NCBI RefSeq assembly: GCF_018531465.1
Contig: NZ_JAHDTF010000015.1
Span: 124,001 to 188,000, forward strand
Source: Sphaerisporangium fuscum
GTDB lineage: Bacteria > Actinomycetota > Actinomycetes > Streptosporangiales > Streptosporangiaceae
DNA: 64,000 nt
Direction: 5' to 3'
Under the pieces are notes generated by a model. That model was not told where the DNA came from, searched no databases, and saw only the letters and a list, made by a program, of their open reading frames with translations. Numbering within the stretch: position 1 is the stretch's first letter; each line of letters opens with the position of its first letter. The position numbers and the translations under genes are program-made. Below, piece by piece: positions 44,108-52,954 of the stretch.

Positions 44108-44725
44108 TCACGTCTCCGACGGCGGGCGGCGCAGGCCGTTGAAGGCCATCTCGCAGACGGCGTCGGCGAGGGTGTCGGCGTTCATGCCGCCGCGCGGCCG
44201 GTACCACTCGGTCAGGGAGTTGACCAGCCCGAACAGCATGCGGCCGGCGACCGCGGGGTCGATTCCGGGGCGGACGTCGCCCTCGGCCCCGGCCAGCTGC
44301 ACCAGCTCGCCGACCATGTGGTCGAACTCGCGGCGCCGGGCGAGCGCCTGGCGCTCCACCTTGGTGTTCCCCCGCACCCGCAGCAGGAGGGTGACGAACG
44401 GGAGCCGCTCCACCAGCACCCGCACGCTGCTCCGTACGAGGCGCTCCAGCTTGTCGATCGCCCGGCCCTCCATCTCCGTGACCTCGGCGGCCGCCTCGAA
44501 CAGGCCGTCGAGTGCGCGGTCGACGGCCAGGCGCAGCAGTTCGTCCTTGCTGGTGACGTGGTAGTAGATCGCCGACTTGGTGATGCCGAGCCGGCGCGAG
44601 AGATCCTCCATGCTCGTCGCCTCGTAGCCGCGCTCGTTGAACACCTTCACCGCGACGGCGAGCAGGGACTCCAGGTCGTAGCCGGGTCGGCCTCGACGGG
44701 ACGGGGTGGCGCGGGCGGTGGTCAC
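44108..44725 (-). CDS. paaR: TetR family repressor of phenylacetate genes, PaaR-like
   Basis: 205 residues. N-terminal TetR HTH: 'LLAVAVKVFNERGYEATSME' and 'LSRRLGITKSAIYYHVTSKD'. The C-terminal ligand domain has 'PFVTLLLRVRGNTKVERQAL' and 'GRMLFGLVNSLTEWYRPRGG', as in actinobacterial PaaR. It lies 47 bp after paaK on the same strand and should be co-transcribed with it. PaaR-like boxes are found upstream of paaK/paaZ and paaA. Phenylacetyl-CoA is the likely inducer by family knowledge. Confidence 0.85.
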   Translation of the reverse strand: MTTARATPSRRGRPGYDLESLLAVAVKVFNERGYEATSMEDLSRRLGITKSAIYYHVTSKDELLRLAVDRALDGLFEAAAEVTEMEGRAIDKLERLVRSSVRVLVERLPFVTLLLRVRGNTKVERQALARRREFDHMVGELVQLAGAEGDVRPGIDPAVAGRMLFGLVNSLTEWYRPRGGMNADTLADAVCEMAFNGLRRPPSET

Positions 44726-44772
44726 CTCAGGAGTATCGCAACCCGCCGCTCACCTGCGCCCGTGGAGGGGGC

Positions 44773-46095
44773 TCAGCGGGCGCCGGAGGCGCGGCGGTCC
44801 ACCAGGCGGCGGAGTTTGCCGACCGAGCGTTCCAGGGTCTCGGGGTCGACGACCGAACATTCGACGGTGACGCCGATCGTCTCCTTGACCGCCTCGACCA
44901 GCTCGCCCGCCGCGAGGGCGCGGCGTTCGGCGGGGCAGCCGGGACGGGCCTCCACCTGGACGGTCATGTGGTCCAGGCGGCCGGGCCGGGTGAGCACGAG
45001 CTGGAAGTGCGGGGAGAGCCCCGGGGTGCGCAGGACGATCTCCTCGATCTGGGTGGGGAAGACGTTCACGCCCCGCAAAATGATCATGTCGTCGCTGCGC
45101 CCGGTGACCTTCTCCATGCGGCGGAAGGGCCGCGCCGTGCCCGGCAGCAATCGGGTCAGGTCGCGCGTGCGGTACCGGATGACCGGAAGGGCCTCCTTGG
45201 TCAGCGAGGTGAACAGCAGCTCGCCCTTCTCGCCCTCCGGCAGCGGCTCGCCGGTCAACGGGTCGACGACCTCCGGGTAGAAATGGTCCTCCCAGATGTG
45301 CAGGCCGTCCTTGGTCTCGGCGCACTCCTGAGAGACGCCGGGCCCCATGACCTCCGACAGGCCGTAGATGTCGAGGGCGTCGATGCCGAGGCGCTCCTCG
45401 ATCTCCTCGCGCATCCCCTCCGTCCACGGCTCGGCGCCGAAGATCCCGATGCGCAGTGACGTCGAGCGCGGGTCGACGCCCTGCCGTTCGAACTCGTCGA
45501 CCAGCGCGAGCATGTAGCTCGGCGTGATCATGATGATGTCCGGCCGGAAGTCCTGGATCAGCTGCACCTGCCGGGCCGTCATGCCGCCCGACACCGGGAC
45601 CACGGTGCAGCCGAGGCGCTCGGCGCCGTAGTGGGCGCCGAGCCCGCCGGTGAACAGGCCGTAGCCGTAGGCGATGTGCACGATGTCGCCCGGGCGGCCC
45701 CCGGCGGCCCTGATCGAGCGGGCCATGAGGTCGGCCCAGGTCGACAGGTCGCGCTCGGTGTACCCGACGACGGTGGGACGGCCGGTGGTGCCGCTCGAGG
45801 CGTGCACGCGGCGGACGCGCTCGCGCGGGACGGCGAACATGCCGAACGGGTAGCCGGCCCGCAGGTCGTCCTTGGTGGTCATGGGGAAGCGTGCGAGGTC
45901 GGCGAGGGTGCGGCAGTCGTCGGGCCGCACGCCGGCCTCGTCGAACGAACGACGGTAGAACGGCACGTTCTCGTAGGCGTGGCGCAGCGTCCACCGGAGA
46001 CGTTCGAGCTGGAGGGCGCGGAGCTCCTCGGGGCCGATCTTCTCCTCGGGGTCGAGCCGGGAGGGGTCCGCCGTGGTGTTCCCGAGGCCGCTCAC
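44773..46095 (-). CDS. paaK: Phenylacetate-CoA ligase
   Basis: 440 residues from GTG 46095, preceded by GGAGGGGAAGCCT. First enzyme of the pathway: activates phenylacetate with ATP and CoA. AMP-binding loop 'HASSGTTGRPTVVGYTERD', 'GYGLFTGGLGAHYGAERLG', 'GIFGAEPWTEGMREEIEERL', 'YGLSEVMGPGVSQECAETKD' and hinge 'GRSDDMIILRGVNVFPTQIE' are normal. Catalytic Lys near the C-terminus lies in 'SVGKLRRLVDRR'. Complete. Divergent from paaZ with a PaaR box between. Confidence 0.96.
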   Translation of the reverse strand: MSGLGNTTADPSRLDPEEKIGPEELRALQLERLRWTLRHAYENVPFYRRSFDEAGVRPDDCRTLADLARFPMTTKDDLRAGYPFGMFAVPRERVRRVHASSGTTGRPTVVGYTERDLSTWADLMARSIRAAGGRPGDIVHIAYGYGLFTGGLGAHYGAERLGCTVVPVSGGMTARQVQLIQDFRPDIIMITPSYMLALVDEFERQGVDPRSTSLRIGIFGAEPWTEGMREEIEERLGIDALDIYGLSEVMGPGVSQECAETKDGLHIWEDHFYPEVVDPLTGEPLPEGEKGELLFTSLTKEALPVIRYRTRDLTRLLPGTARPFRRMEKVTGRSDDMIILRGVNVFPTQIEEIVLRTPGLSPHFQLVLTRPGRLDHMTVQVEARPGCPAERRALAAGELVEAVKETIGVTVECSVVDPETLERSVGKLRRLVDRRASGAR

Positions 46096-46288
46096 AGGCT
46101 TCCCCTCCGTCCGTCCCGGCCGCGGCGCAGGGGCGTTCGCCCGCGACCGGCCGGGGATGATCCGTCGCCAGTTAATGGTCGCCGCTCCTCGGCTGTCAAG
46201 GGTGCCCGGGTCGCGCCGCCCCGCAGCGGGTAGGACGCGGGATGGCCGCCGCGCCACGGCGGCGCCGTCCCGCCGGCCGGGGTTAATA

Positions 46289-46310
46289 TCCGAACGAACG
46301 GCCGGTAAGT
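46289..46310. promoter_or_regulatory. PaaR-like box between paaK and paaZ
   Basis: 22 bp fitting the known actinobacterial PaaR pattern (ACTNACCG, NN, CG, NN, CGGTNAGT as recalled for Corynebacterium): here AACG-AA-CG-GC-CGGTAAGT at 46293-46310, with a weaker left end. It lies 25 bp upstream of the paaZ start and can serve both divergent genes. Confidence 0.65.
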
Positions 46311-46334
46311 GAATCCTCGATGGGGAGGTCCTCG

Positions 46335-48368
46335 ATGGCCCCGCTCAGCAGCTACGTCACCGGTTCCTGGCACGTCCCCCGCGATGAGGGGCTCCCGCTT
46401 CACGACGCCGTCACGGGGGAGGAGGTCGCGCGGATCTCCTCGGCGGGGGTCGACTTCGGGGCCGCGCTGTCGTACGGACGCCGGGTGGGCGGCCCGGCCC
46501 TGCGCGAGCTGACCTTCCACCAGCGTGCCGCGCTGCTGAAGGCGCTGGCCTCTCACCTGCTCGAACACCGCGACGAGCTGTACGAGTTGTCGCTGCGCAC
46601 CGGCGCGACCCTCGGCGACTCCAAGTTCGACGTCGACGGCGGGATCGGCGTGCTGTTCTCCTTCTCCAGCAAGGGCAGGCGCGAGCTGCCGAACGACCGG
46701 GTCCACCTCGACGGCGGCGTGGAGCCGCTCGGCAAGGGCGGCACCTTCGTCGCGCAGCACGTCCACACCCCCCTGCGCGGCGTCGCCGTGCAGATCAACG
46801 CGTTCAACTTCCCCGTCTGGGGGCCGCTGGAGAAGCTCGCGCCCGCCTTCGTGGCCGGGGTGCCGTCGCTGATCAAGCCGGCGGGCCAGACGGCGTACGT
46901 CACCGCCCGCCTGGTCGAGCTGATCATCGGCTCCGGCATCCTGCCCGAGGGCTCGCTGCAGCTGGTCTGCGGGAGCGCGGGCGACCTGTTCGAGCATCTC
47001 ACCGAGCAGGACCTGGTGGCCTTCACCGGCTCGGCGTCCACGGCGCAGAAGCTGCGCACGCACCCGGTCGTCGCCGCCCGGTCGGTGCGGTTCAACGCCG
47101 AGGCCGACTCCCTCAACTGCTCGATCCTCGGCCCGGACGCCGTGCCCGGCACCCCGGAGTTCGACCTGTTCGTCAAGCAGCTGGTGACCGAGATGACGGT
47201 CAAGGCGGGGCAGAAGTGCACGGCGATCCGGCGGGCGTTCGTCCCGGCGGAGCTGATCGGCGAGGTCGCCGAGGCCGCCGCCGCCCGGCTGGCGAAGGTC
47301 ACTGTGGGCAACCCCGCCGACCCGTCGGTGCGCATGGGCGCGCTGGCGAGCCTCGGCCAGCGCGAGGAGGTCCGCCGGGCGCTCAAGGCGCTGATCCAGG
47401 CGGGTTCGGTGGTGTACGGCGACCCCGAGCGCGTGGAGGTCGTGGGCGCCGACGCCGAGCGGGGCGCGTTCATCTCGCCCGTGCTGCTGCGCGTGGACGA
47501 CCCCGACCGTCCCGAGCCGCACGAGGTCGAGGCGTTCGGGCCGGTCAGCACGCTGATGCCGTACACCTCCGGCGACCAGGTGGTCGAGCTGGCCGCCCGG
47601 GGCCAGGGCAGCCTGGTCGGGTCGGTGGTGACCGGCGACCGCGACTTCGCCCGCGACGTCGTGCTCGGCGTCGCGCCGTGGCACGGCCGTCTCCTCGTGC
47701 TCGACCGGGAGTGCGCCAAGGAGTCCACCGGGCACGGCTCCCCGCTGCCCGTCCTGGTGCACGGCGGGCCGGGCCGGGCCGGCGGCGGCGAGGAGATGGG
47801 CGGGATCCGGGGCGTGCTGCACCACATGAACCGCACGGCCGTGCAGGGGTCCCCGGCGGTACTGGCGGCGGTCACCGGACGCTGGGTCTCCGGCGCCGAG
47901 CGTGCCGTCACCGACGTCCACCCCTTCCGCAAGCACCTGGAGGAGCTCCGGGTGGGCGACACGGTGGTCGCCGGGCCGCGCGCGGTGACCCTGGACGACA
48001 TCGAGCACTTCGCCGAGTTCACCGGCGACACCTTCTACGCCCACATGGACGAGGAGGCCGCGCGGGCGAACCCGTTCTTCGACGGCAGGGTCGCCCATGG
48101 CTACCTGATCGTCTCGCTGGCGGCCGGGCTGTTCGTCGACCCCGACCCGGGGCCGGTGCTGGCCAACTACGGCCTGGAGAACCTCCGCTTCCTCACGCCC
48201 GTCTACCCCGGCGACGAGCTGACGGTCACGCTGACCGCCAAGCAGATCGACCCGCGCGAGGGCGCGTCGTACGGCGAGGTCCGCTGGGACACCGACGTCA
48301 CCAAGCAGGACGGCTCCTCGGTGGCGAAGTACGACGTGCTCACCCTGGTGGCCAAGCGCGAGGGCTGA
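46335..48368 (+). CDS. paaZ: Bifunctional oxepin-CoA hydrolase / 3-oxo-5,6-dehydrosuberyl-CoA semialdehyde dehydrogenase
   Basis: 677 residues from ATG 46335, chosen because 'GGGGAGG' precedes it (an ATG 15 bp upstream would enclose that site). Residues 1-515 are an aldehyde dehydrogenase: 'NAFNFPVWGPLEKLAPAFVA', Glu in 'VRFNAEADSLNCSI', catalytic Cys in 'TVKAGQKCTAIRRAFVP'. Residues about 530-677 form a MaoC-like hydratase with 'TGDTFYAHMDEEAARANPFF' and 'RVAHGYLIVSLAAGLFVDP'. Together they open the oxepin ring and oxidise the aldehyde. Both active sites appear intact. It heads the plus-strand paa genes. Confidence 0.96.
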   Translation: MAPLSSYVTGSWHVPRDEGLPLHDAVTGEEVARISSAGVDFGAALSYGRRVGGPALRELTFHQRAALLKALASHLLEHRDELYELSLRTGATLGDSKFDVDGGIGVLFSFSSKGRRELPNDRVHLDGGVEPLGKGGTFVAQHVHTPLRGVAVQINAFNFPVWGPLEKLAPAFVAGVPSLIKPAGQTAYVTARLVELIIGSGILPEGSLQLVCGSAGDLFEHLTEQDLVAFTGSASTAQKLRTHPVVAARSVRFNAEADSLNCSILGPDAVPGTPEFDLFVKQLVTEMTVKAGQKCTAIRRAFVPAELIGEVAEAAAARLAKVTVGNPADPSVRMGALASLGQREEVRRALKALIQAGSVVYGDPERVEVVGADAERGAFISPVLLRVDDPDRPEPHEVEAFGPVSTLMPYTSGDQVVELAARGQGSLVGSVVTGDRDFARDVVLGVAPWHGRLLVLDRECAKESTGHGSPLPVLVHGGPGRAGGGEEMGGIRGVLHHMNRTAVQGSPAVLAAVTGRWVSGAERAVTDVHPFRKHLEELRVGDTVVAGPRAVTLDDIEHFAEFTGDTFYAHMDEEAARANPFFDGRVAHGYLIVSLAAGLFVDPDPGPVLANYGLENLRFLTPVYPGDELTVTLTAKQIDPREGASYGEVRWDTDVTKQDGSSVAKYDVLTLVAKREG

Positions 48369-48419
48369 TCGGCCCGGGTCCCGGGTTGCGCCGGGGCCCG
48401 GCCCTGGGCCAGACTGATA

Positions 48420-48441
48420 ACTGACCGAATGTTCGGTAAAA
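48420..48441. promoter_or_regulatory. PaaR-like box before paaA
   Basis: ACCGAATGTTCGGT (48424-48437) is a palindrome with perfect 6-bp arms; extended by ACTG on the left, it matches the PaaR pattern better than the paaZ box. It ends 13 bp before the paaA GTG, so paaABCDE has its own repressed promoter. Confidence 0.75.
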
Positions 48442-48454
48442 GGGGTGGCGGGTC

Positions 48455-49402
48455 GTGGCTGACCTCCAGGAGCACTTCGACCGTACGATCGACAAGGACC
48501 AGCGCATCGAGCCGCGCGACTGGATGCCCGAGGGCTACCGCGCCACGATGGTGCGGCAGATCGCGCAGCACGCGCACTCGGAGATCATCGGCATGCAGCC
48601 CGAAGGCGCGTGGATCACCCGCGCCCCGTCGCTGCGCCGCAAGGCGATCCTGCTGGCCAAGGTGCAGGACGAGGCCGGGCACGGCCTGTACCTCTACTCC
48701 GCGGCCGAGACGCTGGGCGCCGACCGCGCCGAGCTGACGGAGAAGCTCATCGCGGGACGGCAGAAATACTCGTCGATCTTCAACTACCCGACGCTCGGCT
48801 ATGCCGACGTCGGGGTGATCGGCTGGCTGGTCGACGGGGCCGCGATCTGCAACCAGGTGCCGCTGTGCCGCAGCTCCTACGGGCCGTACGCCCGCGCGAT
48901 GATCCGTATCTGCAAGGAGGAGTCCTTCCACCAGAGGCAGGGGTACGAGCTGCTGATGACCATGATGAAGGGCACCGAGGCGCAGCGCGCCATGGTCCAG
49001 GACGCCGTGGACCGCTGGTGGTGGCCCTCGCTCATGATGTTCGGCCCGCCCGACGACGCCTCCCCGAACACCGCCAGATCGATGGCCTGGAAGATCAAGC
49101 GGCACACCAACGACGAACTGCGGCAGCGGTTCGTCGACATGACCGTCCCGCAGGCCGAGGCGCTCGGCGTGACCCTCCCCGACCCCGACCTGACCTGGAA
49201 CGCCGAGCGGGGCCACTACGACTTCGGCGAGATCGACTGGTCGGAGCTCCAGCGGGTGATCAGTGGGGACGGCCCGTGCAACGCCCAGCGGATGGCCGTG
49301 CGCCGCGCCGCGCACGAGGACGGCGCCTGGGTCCGCGAGGCGGCGCTGGCACACGCGGGCAAGCGGATCCGTACGGACGAGGCGGCGGAGGTGGTCGCGT
49401 GA
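48455..49402 (+). CDS. paaA: Phenylacetyl-CoA 1,2-epoxidase subunit PaaA
   Basis: 315 residues. Catalytic di-iron subunit of the multicomponent oxygenase. Iron ligands lie on a four-helix bundle: Glu/His in 'ILLAKVQDEAGHGLYLY' and 'RICKEESFHQRQGYELL', with 'AQHAHSEIIGMQPEGAW' preceding. 'WWWPSLMMFGPPDD' is the conserved C-terminal region. It forms epoxyphenylacetyl-CoA with O2 and NADPH-derived electrons. GTG 48455 start. It overlaps paaB by GTGA. Confidence 0.97.
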   Translation: MADLQEHFDRTIDKDQRIEPRDWMPEGYRATMVRQIAQHAHSEIIGMQPEGAWITRAPSLRRKAILLAKVQDEAGHGLYLYSAAETLGADRAELTEKLIAGRQKYSSIFNYPTLGYADVGVIGWLVDGAAICNQVPLCRSSYGPYARAMIRICKEESFHQRQGYELLMTMMKGTEAQRAMVQDAVDRWWWPSLMMFGPPDDASPNTARSMAWKIKRHTNDELRQRFVDMTVPQAEALGVTLPDPDLTWNAERGHYDFGEIDWSELQRVISGDGPCNAQRMAVRRAAHEDGAWVREAALAHAGKRIRTDEAAEVVA

Positions 49403-49680
49403 CCGGCTGGCCGTTGTACGAGGTGTTCGTGCGCAGCAAGCGCGGGCTCAACCACGTGCACGTCGGCTCGCTGCACGCGGCCGACGACGAGACCGCGCTG
49501 CGGCACGCCCGCGACCTGTACACCCGGCGCAACGAGGGCGTGAGCATCTGGGTGGTGCGCTCCGACCACATCGCCGCCAGCAGCCCGGACGAGAAGGACC
49601 CGTTCTTCGCCCCGAGCGGCGACAAGGTGTACCGGCACCCCACCTTCTACTCCATCCCCGACGACGTCCCGCACATGTGA
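49399..49680 (+). CDS. paaB: Phenylacetyl-CoA 1,2-epoxidase subunit PaaB
   Basis: 93 residues from GTG 49399, inside the paaA stop. 'WPLYEVFVRSKRGLNHVHVG', 'SLHAADDETALRHARDLYTR', 'EGVSIWVVRSDHI' and 'ASSPDEKDPFFAPSGDKVYR' are the family hallmarks. PaaB bridges PaaAC heterodimers and is needed for the active complex; it has no active site itself. Confidence 0.95.
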   Translation: MTGWPLYEVFVRSKRGLNHVHVGSLHAADDETALRHARDLYTRRNEGVSIWVVRSDHIAASSPDEKDPFFAPSGDKVYRHPTFYSIPDDVPHM

Positions 49681-49687
49681 GGCAGCC

Positions 49688-50572
49688 ATGTCGAGCGAGC
49701 ACGTCCACGGCAACGCATACGAGGGGCTCAACGAGGGCGACGACCCGCGCTGGGCGTATGGCACCGGGTTCGCCGACCCGCTCGCCGGCGTCGACACGCG
49801 CGTGCCCGGCGGAGTGGACGGGGCCGACCTCGCGGCCTACTGCCTGATGCTCGGCGACGACGCGCTGATCATGTCGCACCGCCTGCAGGAATGGTGCACG
49901 CACGCCCCCGAGCTGGAGGAGGAGGTGGCCCTCGCCAACATCGCGCTCGACCTGCTCGGGCAGGCCCGGCTGCTGCTCACCCGCGCCGGTACGGCCGACG
50001 GCTCCGGCCGCGACGAGGACGCCCTGGCGTTCCTGCGGGAGCCGGGGGAGTTCCGCAACGTGCGGCTGGCCGAGGTCGAGAACGGCGACTTCGGCCACAC
50101 CATGGCGCGCCTGCTGGTCTTCTCCATCTGGCGGCTCGCCCTGCTCGACCGGCTGACCTGCTCACGCGACCCGGTCGTGGCGGCGGTGGCCGCGAAGGGG
50201 GTGAAGGAGGTCGCCTACCACCGCGACTACGCGGCGGGCTGGGTGGTGCGCCTCGGGGACGGGACGGCGTACTCCCGTGAGCGGATGGCGGCGGGGCTCC
50301 AAGCGGTGTGGCCGTTCGTGCCGGAGCTGTTCACCCCGCACGAGGCCGAGCTGCGCCTCGCCGAGGCGGGGGTCGCCGTGGACCCGCGCCACCTGCGTGA
50401 GGAGTTCGACTCCGTGCTCGACCAGGTCCTGTCCGCCGCCACGCTCACCCGGCCGCCGGACGTCCGCGCCGAGGCGGGGGGCGGCCGGGAAGGGTCGCAC
50501 ACCCCCGCGATGACCGCGCTCCTGGCGGAGCTGCAGAGCGTCGCCCGCGCCCATCCGGGGGCGACATGGTGA
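49688..50572 (+). CDS. paaC: Phenylacetyl-CoA 1,2-epoxidase subunit PaaC
   Basis: 294 residues. Structural non-catalytic ferritin-like partner of PaaA. 'DLAAYCLMLGDDALIMSHRL', 'EVALANIALDLLGQARLLLT', 'ENGDFGHTMARLLVFSIWRL' and 'AAKGVKEVAYHRDYAAGWVV' are all conserved. ATG 49688 lies 7 bp after paaB; its end overlaps paaD by 7 bp. The tail 'VRAEAGGGREGSHTPAMTAL' carries the final conserved helix. Confidence 0.95.
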   Translation: MSSEHVHGNAYEGLNEGDDPRWAYGTGFADPLAGVDTRVPGGVDGADLAAYCLMLGDDALIMSHRLQEWCTHAPELEEEVALANIALDLLGQARLLLTRAGTADGSGRDEDALAFLREPGEFRNVRLAEVENGDFGHTMARLLVFSIWRLALLDRLTCSRDPVVAAVAAKGVKEVAYHRDYAAGWVVRLGDGTAYSRERMAAGLQAVWPFVPELFTPHEAELRLAEAGVAVDPRHLREEFDSVLDQVLSAATLTRPPDVRAEAGGGREGSHTPAMTALLAELQSVARAHPGATW

Positions 50573-51069
50573 CGCGGATGGGCGCGCGGGCCGTGGCCGA
50601 GGCCGTGGCCGATCCGGAGCTGCCCATGCTGACCCTGGCCGACCTCGGCATCCTGCGCGACGTCGAGGAGGACGCCGGGGGCCGCGTCGTGGTGACGATC
50701 ACCCCGACGTACAGCGGCTGCCCGGCGATGGCGGCCATCCGCGCCGACCTCTCCGCCGCGCTGCGCACCGCCGGGTACGCCGACGTGGAGGTCCGCACCG
50801 TCCTGACACCCGCCTGGACGACCGACTGGATCAGCGAGAGCGGCAAACGGAAGCTGGCCGAGGCCGGGATCGCCCCGCCCGGGCCCGCCCCCGCGCGCCG
50901 GCGCGGCCCCGTGCCGCTGACCCTCGGCATGCCGGGCCGCCGGGTGGTCTGCCCGGTGTGCCGTTCGGACGACACCGAGGAGCTGTCGGCGTTCGGCGCC
51001 ACCGCCTGCAAGGCGCTGTGGCGCTGCCGTGCCTGCGGGGAGCCGTTCGAGCGCGTCAAGGAGATCTGA
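50566..51069 (+). CDS. paaD: Phenylacetate degradation protein PaaD, MIP18-like maturation factor
   Basis: 167 residues. The N-terminal DUF59/MIP18 domain has 'DPELPMLTLADLGILRDVEE' and 'VVVTITPTYSGCPAMAAIRA' with the conserved Cys. The C-terminus is a Cys4 zinc/iron ribbon: two CxxC pairs, 'VVCPVCRSDDT' and 'WRCRACGEPF'. Thought to help assemble the Fe-S centre of PaaE. Coupled to paaC. Confidence 0.94.
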   Translation: MVTRMGARAVAEAVADPELPMLTLADLGILRDVEEDAGGRVVVTITPTYSGCPAMAAIRADLSAALRTAGYADVEVRTVLTPAWTTDWISESGKRKLAEAGIAPPGPAPARRRGPVPLTLGMPGRRVVCPVCRSDDTEELSAFGATACKALWRCRACGEPFERVKEI

Positions 51070-51105
51070 AGTGGCCGTCCGAGCGAGATCCGGGGTGAGC
51101 CGAGC

Positions 51106-52188
51106 ATGACCATAGCGGGCGTACGGGACAGGCGCCGCGCCGGTTTCGCCACGCTGACCGTGGCGCGGGTCGAGCCGTTGTGCGAGGACGCCGCCGCGAT
51201 CACCTTCGACGTCCCGGCCGAGCTCGCCGCCGACTTCGCCTTCCTGCCGGGCCAGTCCTTGACGCTGCGCAGGATGGCCGGCGGGCGTGAGGAGCGGCGT
51301 TCGTACTCCATCTGCTCACCGGCGGACGGCCCGCTGCGCATCGGCGTCCGGGAGATCCCCGACGGGCTGTTCTCCACCTGGCTGGTCCGCCGCCTCCGGC
51401 CCGGGGACCGCGTGGAGGTGCTGCCTCCCAGCGGCGGCTTCACCGCCGATCTCGACCGCCCGGCCCACCATGTGTTCGTCGCGGCCGGGTCGGGCATCAC
51501 GCCCGTGTTGTCGATCGCCGCCACCGCCCTGCGCGCCCCCGGCAGCCGTGTCACCCTCTTCTACGGCAACCGCACCACGCGCAGTGTCATGTTCGCCGAG
51601 GAACTGGCGGACCTGAAGGACCTCGCGCCCGCCCGGGTCGAGCTGGTGCACGTGCTGTCCAGGGAGCCGCGCGAGCCCGAGCTGTTCACCGGCCGGCTCG
51701 ACGCCGCCAAGCTCCGCGTGCTGCTGCCCGCGCTGACACCTGTCGCCGACGTCGGCCACTGGTGGCTGTGCGGGCCGTACGGGCTGGTGAGCGACGCGCG
51801 GCAGGTGCTGGCGGAGCTGGGGGTGGCCGGTGAGCGCGTCCACCGGGAGCTGTTCTACGTGGACGAGCCGCCGCCCGCTCCGGCACGCCGCGCGGAGGGG
51901 CCGGGGGAGGCGGCGGCGAAGGTCACCGTGACCCTGGACGGCCGGACGACGACGGTGGCGCTGCCACGTGACGTGACCGTGCTGGAGGGCGCCCAGCGGG
52001 TACGACCCGACCTGCCCTTCGCCTGCAAGGGAGGCGTGTGCGGCACCTGCCGGGCACGTGTCGTCGAGGGCGAGGTGGAGATGCGCCGCAACTTCGCCCT
52101 GGAACCGGCCGAGGTCGAGGCCGGCTACGTCCTGACCTGCCAGTCCCTGCCCGCCTCGGACGCGGTGACGGTCGACTTCGACACCTGA
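51106..52188 (+). CDS. paaE: Phenylacetyl-CoA 1,2-epoxidase reductase PaaE
   Basis: 360 residues. FAD-binding barrel ('EERRSYSICSPADGPLRIGV', R-x-Y-S motif), NAD(P)-binding domain ('VFVAAGSGITPVLSIAATAL', 'HWWLCGPYGLVSDARQVL') and C-terminal plant-type [2Fe-2S] ferredoxin ('FACKGGVCGTCRARVVEGEV', with the fourth Cys in 'YVLTCQSLP'). Moves electrons from NADPH to the PaaA di-iron site. Last gene of the paa operon, 36 bp after paaD. Confidence 0.96.
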   Translation: MTIAGVRDRRRAGFATLTVARVEPLCEDAAAITFDVPAELAADFAFLPGQSLTLRRMAGGREERRSYSICSPADGPLRIGVREIPDGLFSTWLVRRLRPGDRVEVLPPSGGFTADLDRPAHHVFVAAGSGITPVLSIAATALRAPGSRVTLFYGNRTTRSVMFAEELADLKDLAPARVELVHVLSREPREPELFTGRLDAAKLRVLLPALTPVADVGHWWLCGPYGLVSDARQVLAELGVAGERVHRELFYVDEPPPAPARRAEGPGEAAAKVTVTLDGRTTTVALPRDVTVLEGAQRVRPDLPFACKGGVCGTCRARVVEGEVEMRRNFALEPAEVEAGYVLTCQSLPASDAVTVDFDT

Positions 52189-52222
52189 CCCGCCTGCGCC
52201 GGCGGCGGCTGGTTCGATCCGT

Positions 52223-52861
52223 TCAGGCGTGGAGGGCCGGGGAGGAGGGGCCGGGGAAGCGCAGGCGCCAGCGGGCGCCGTGGGCGGTGAGCGAGAGCTG
52301 GGAGAGCGGCTCCACGTCGATGTTCCAGAACGCCTCGGCCGGAGCGCCGACGGCGTGGACGGCGGCGGCTCTCATGACGGCGGGGTGGGTGATCGCGAGC
52401 AGCCTGCCGCCCTGGTCGCTCCGGGCCCGCAACCAGGTGGCCACTCGCCCGATCAGGGCGATCACCGATTCGCCGCCGTGCGGGGCCGCGGCCGGGTCGG
52501 CCAGCCATGCGGCCAGGCCGTCGGGGTCGTCCGCCTGGACGTCGGTCAGCGTGCGTCCCGCCCAGCGGCCGAAGTCGCAGTCGCGCAGCCCGTCGTCGGG
52601 CGTGGCGTCCAGGCCCAGGCCGGACGCGGTCTGCAGGCAGCGTGCGGACGGTCCGCACAGGACGGCCGGACGTGGCGGCGCGGTGCCGGGAGAGGCGCTC
52701 TCGCCGCGCCGGCTCGCGAGGGTGGGGAAGTGGGCGAACAGGTGGCCGGCGCCGGCCGCCTCCCGTCTGCCCCGGGCGTCGAGGCCTTCGTCGGACGGGA
52801 AGGCGGACTGCTGCAAGGCATCGGTCGAACCATGGCAGACCATGACAATCCTGACCGTCAC
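52223..52861 (-). CDS. Histidine phosphatase family protein with atypical CHG motif
   Basis: 212 residues from GTG 52861, which follows 'GGAAGGGACGCGA'; upstream codons lack conserved features. The phosphohistidine loop is 'IVMVCHGSTDALQ', so the usual Arg of R-H-G is Cys. Second catalytic His is in 'LLAITHPAVMRAAAV', and 'CGPSARCLQTASGLGLD', 'DFGRWAGRTLTDVQ' and 'PHGGESVIALIGRVATWL' fit the alpha-ribazole phosphatase-like branch. Loss of the Arg should weaken phosphate binding; such variants are seen next to cobalt transport genes. It is divergent from cbtB; the riboswitch lies between. A role in nucleotide-loop assembly is only inferred. Confidence 0.78.
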   Translation of the reverse strand: MTVRIVMVCHGSTDALQQSAFPSDEGLDARGRREAAGAGHLFAHFPTLASRRGESASPGTAPPRPAVLCGPSARCLQTASGLGLDATPDDGLRDCDFGRWAGRTLTDVQADDPDGLAAWLADPAAAPHGGESVIALIGRVATWLRARSDQGGRLLAITHPAVMRAAAVHAVGAPAEAFWNIDVEPLSQLSLTAHGARWRLRFPGPSSPALHA

Positions 52862-52954
52862 TCGCGTCCCTTCCGTGGGGTAAACGCGGTAATTGTCTCC
52901 CTTCGCGCCCATTGACGCGCCCGCCGTCCACACCGTACCGTCCAAACGACATTG

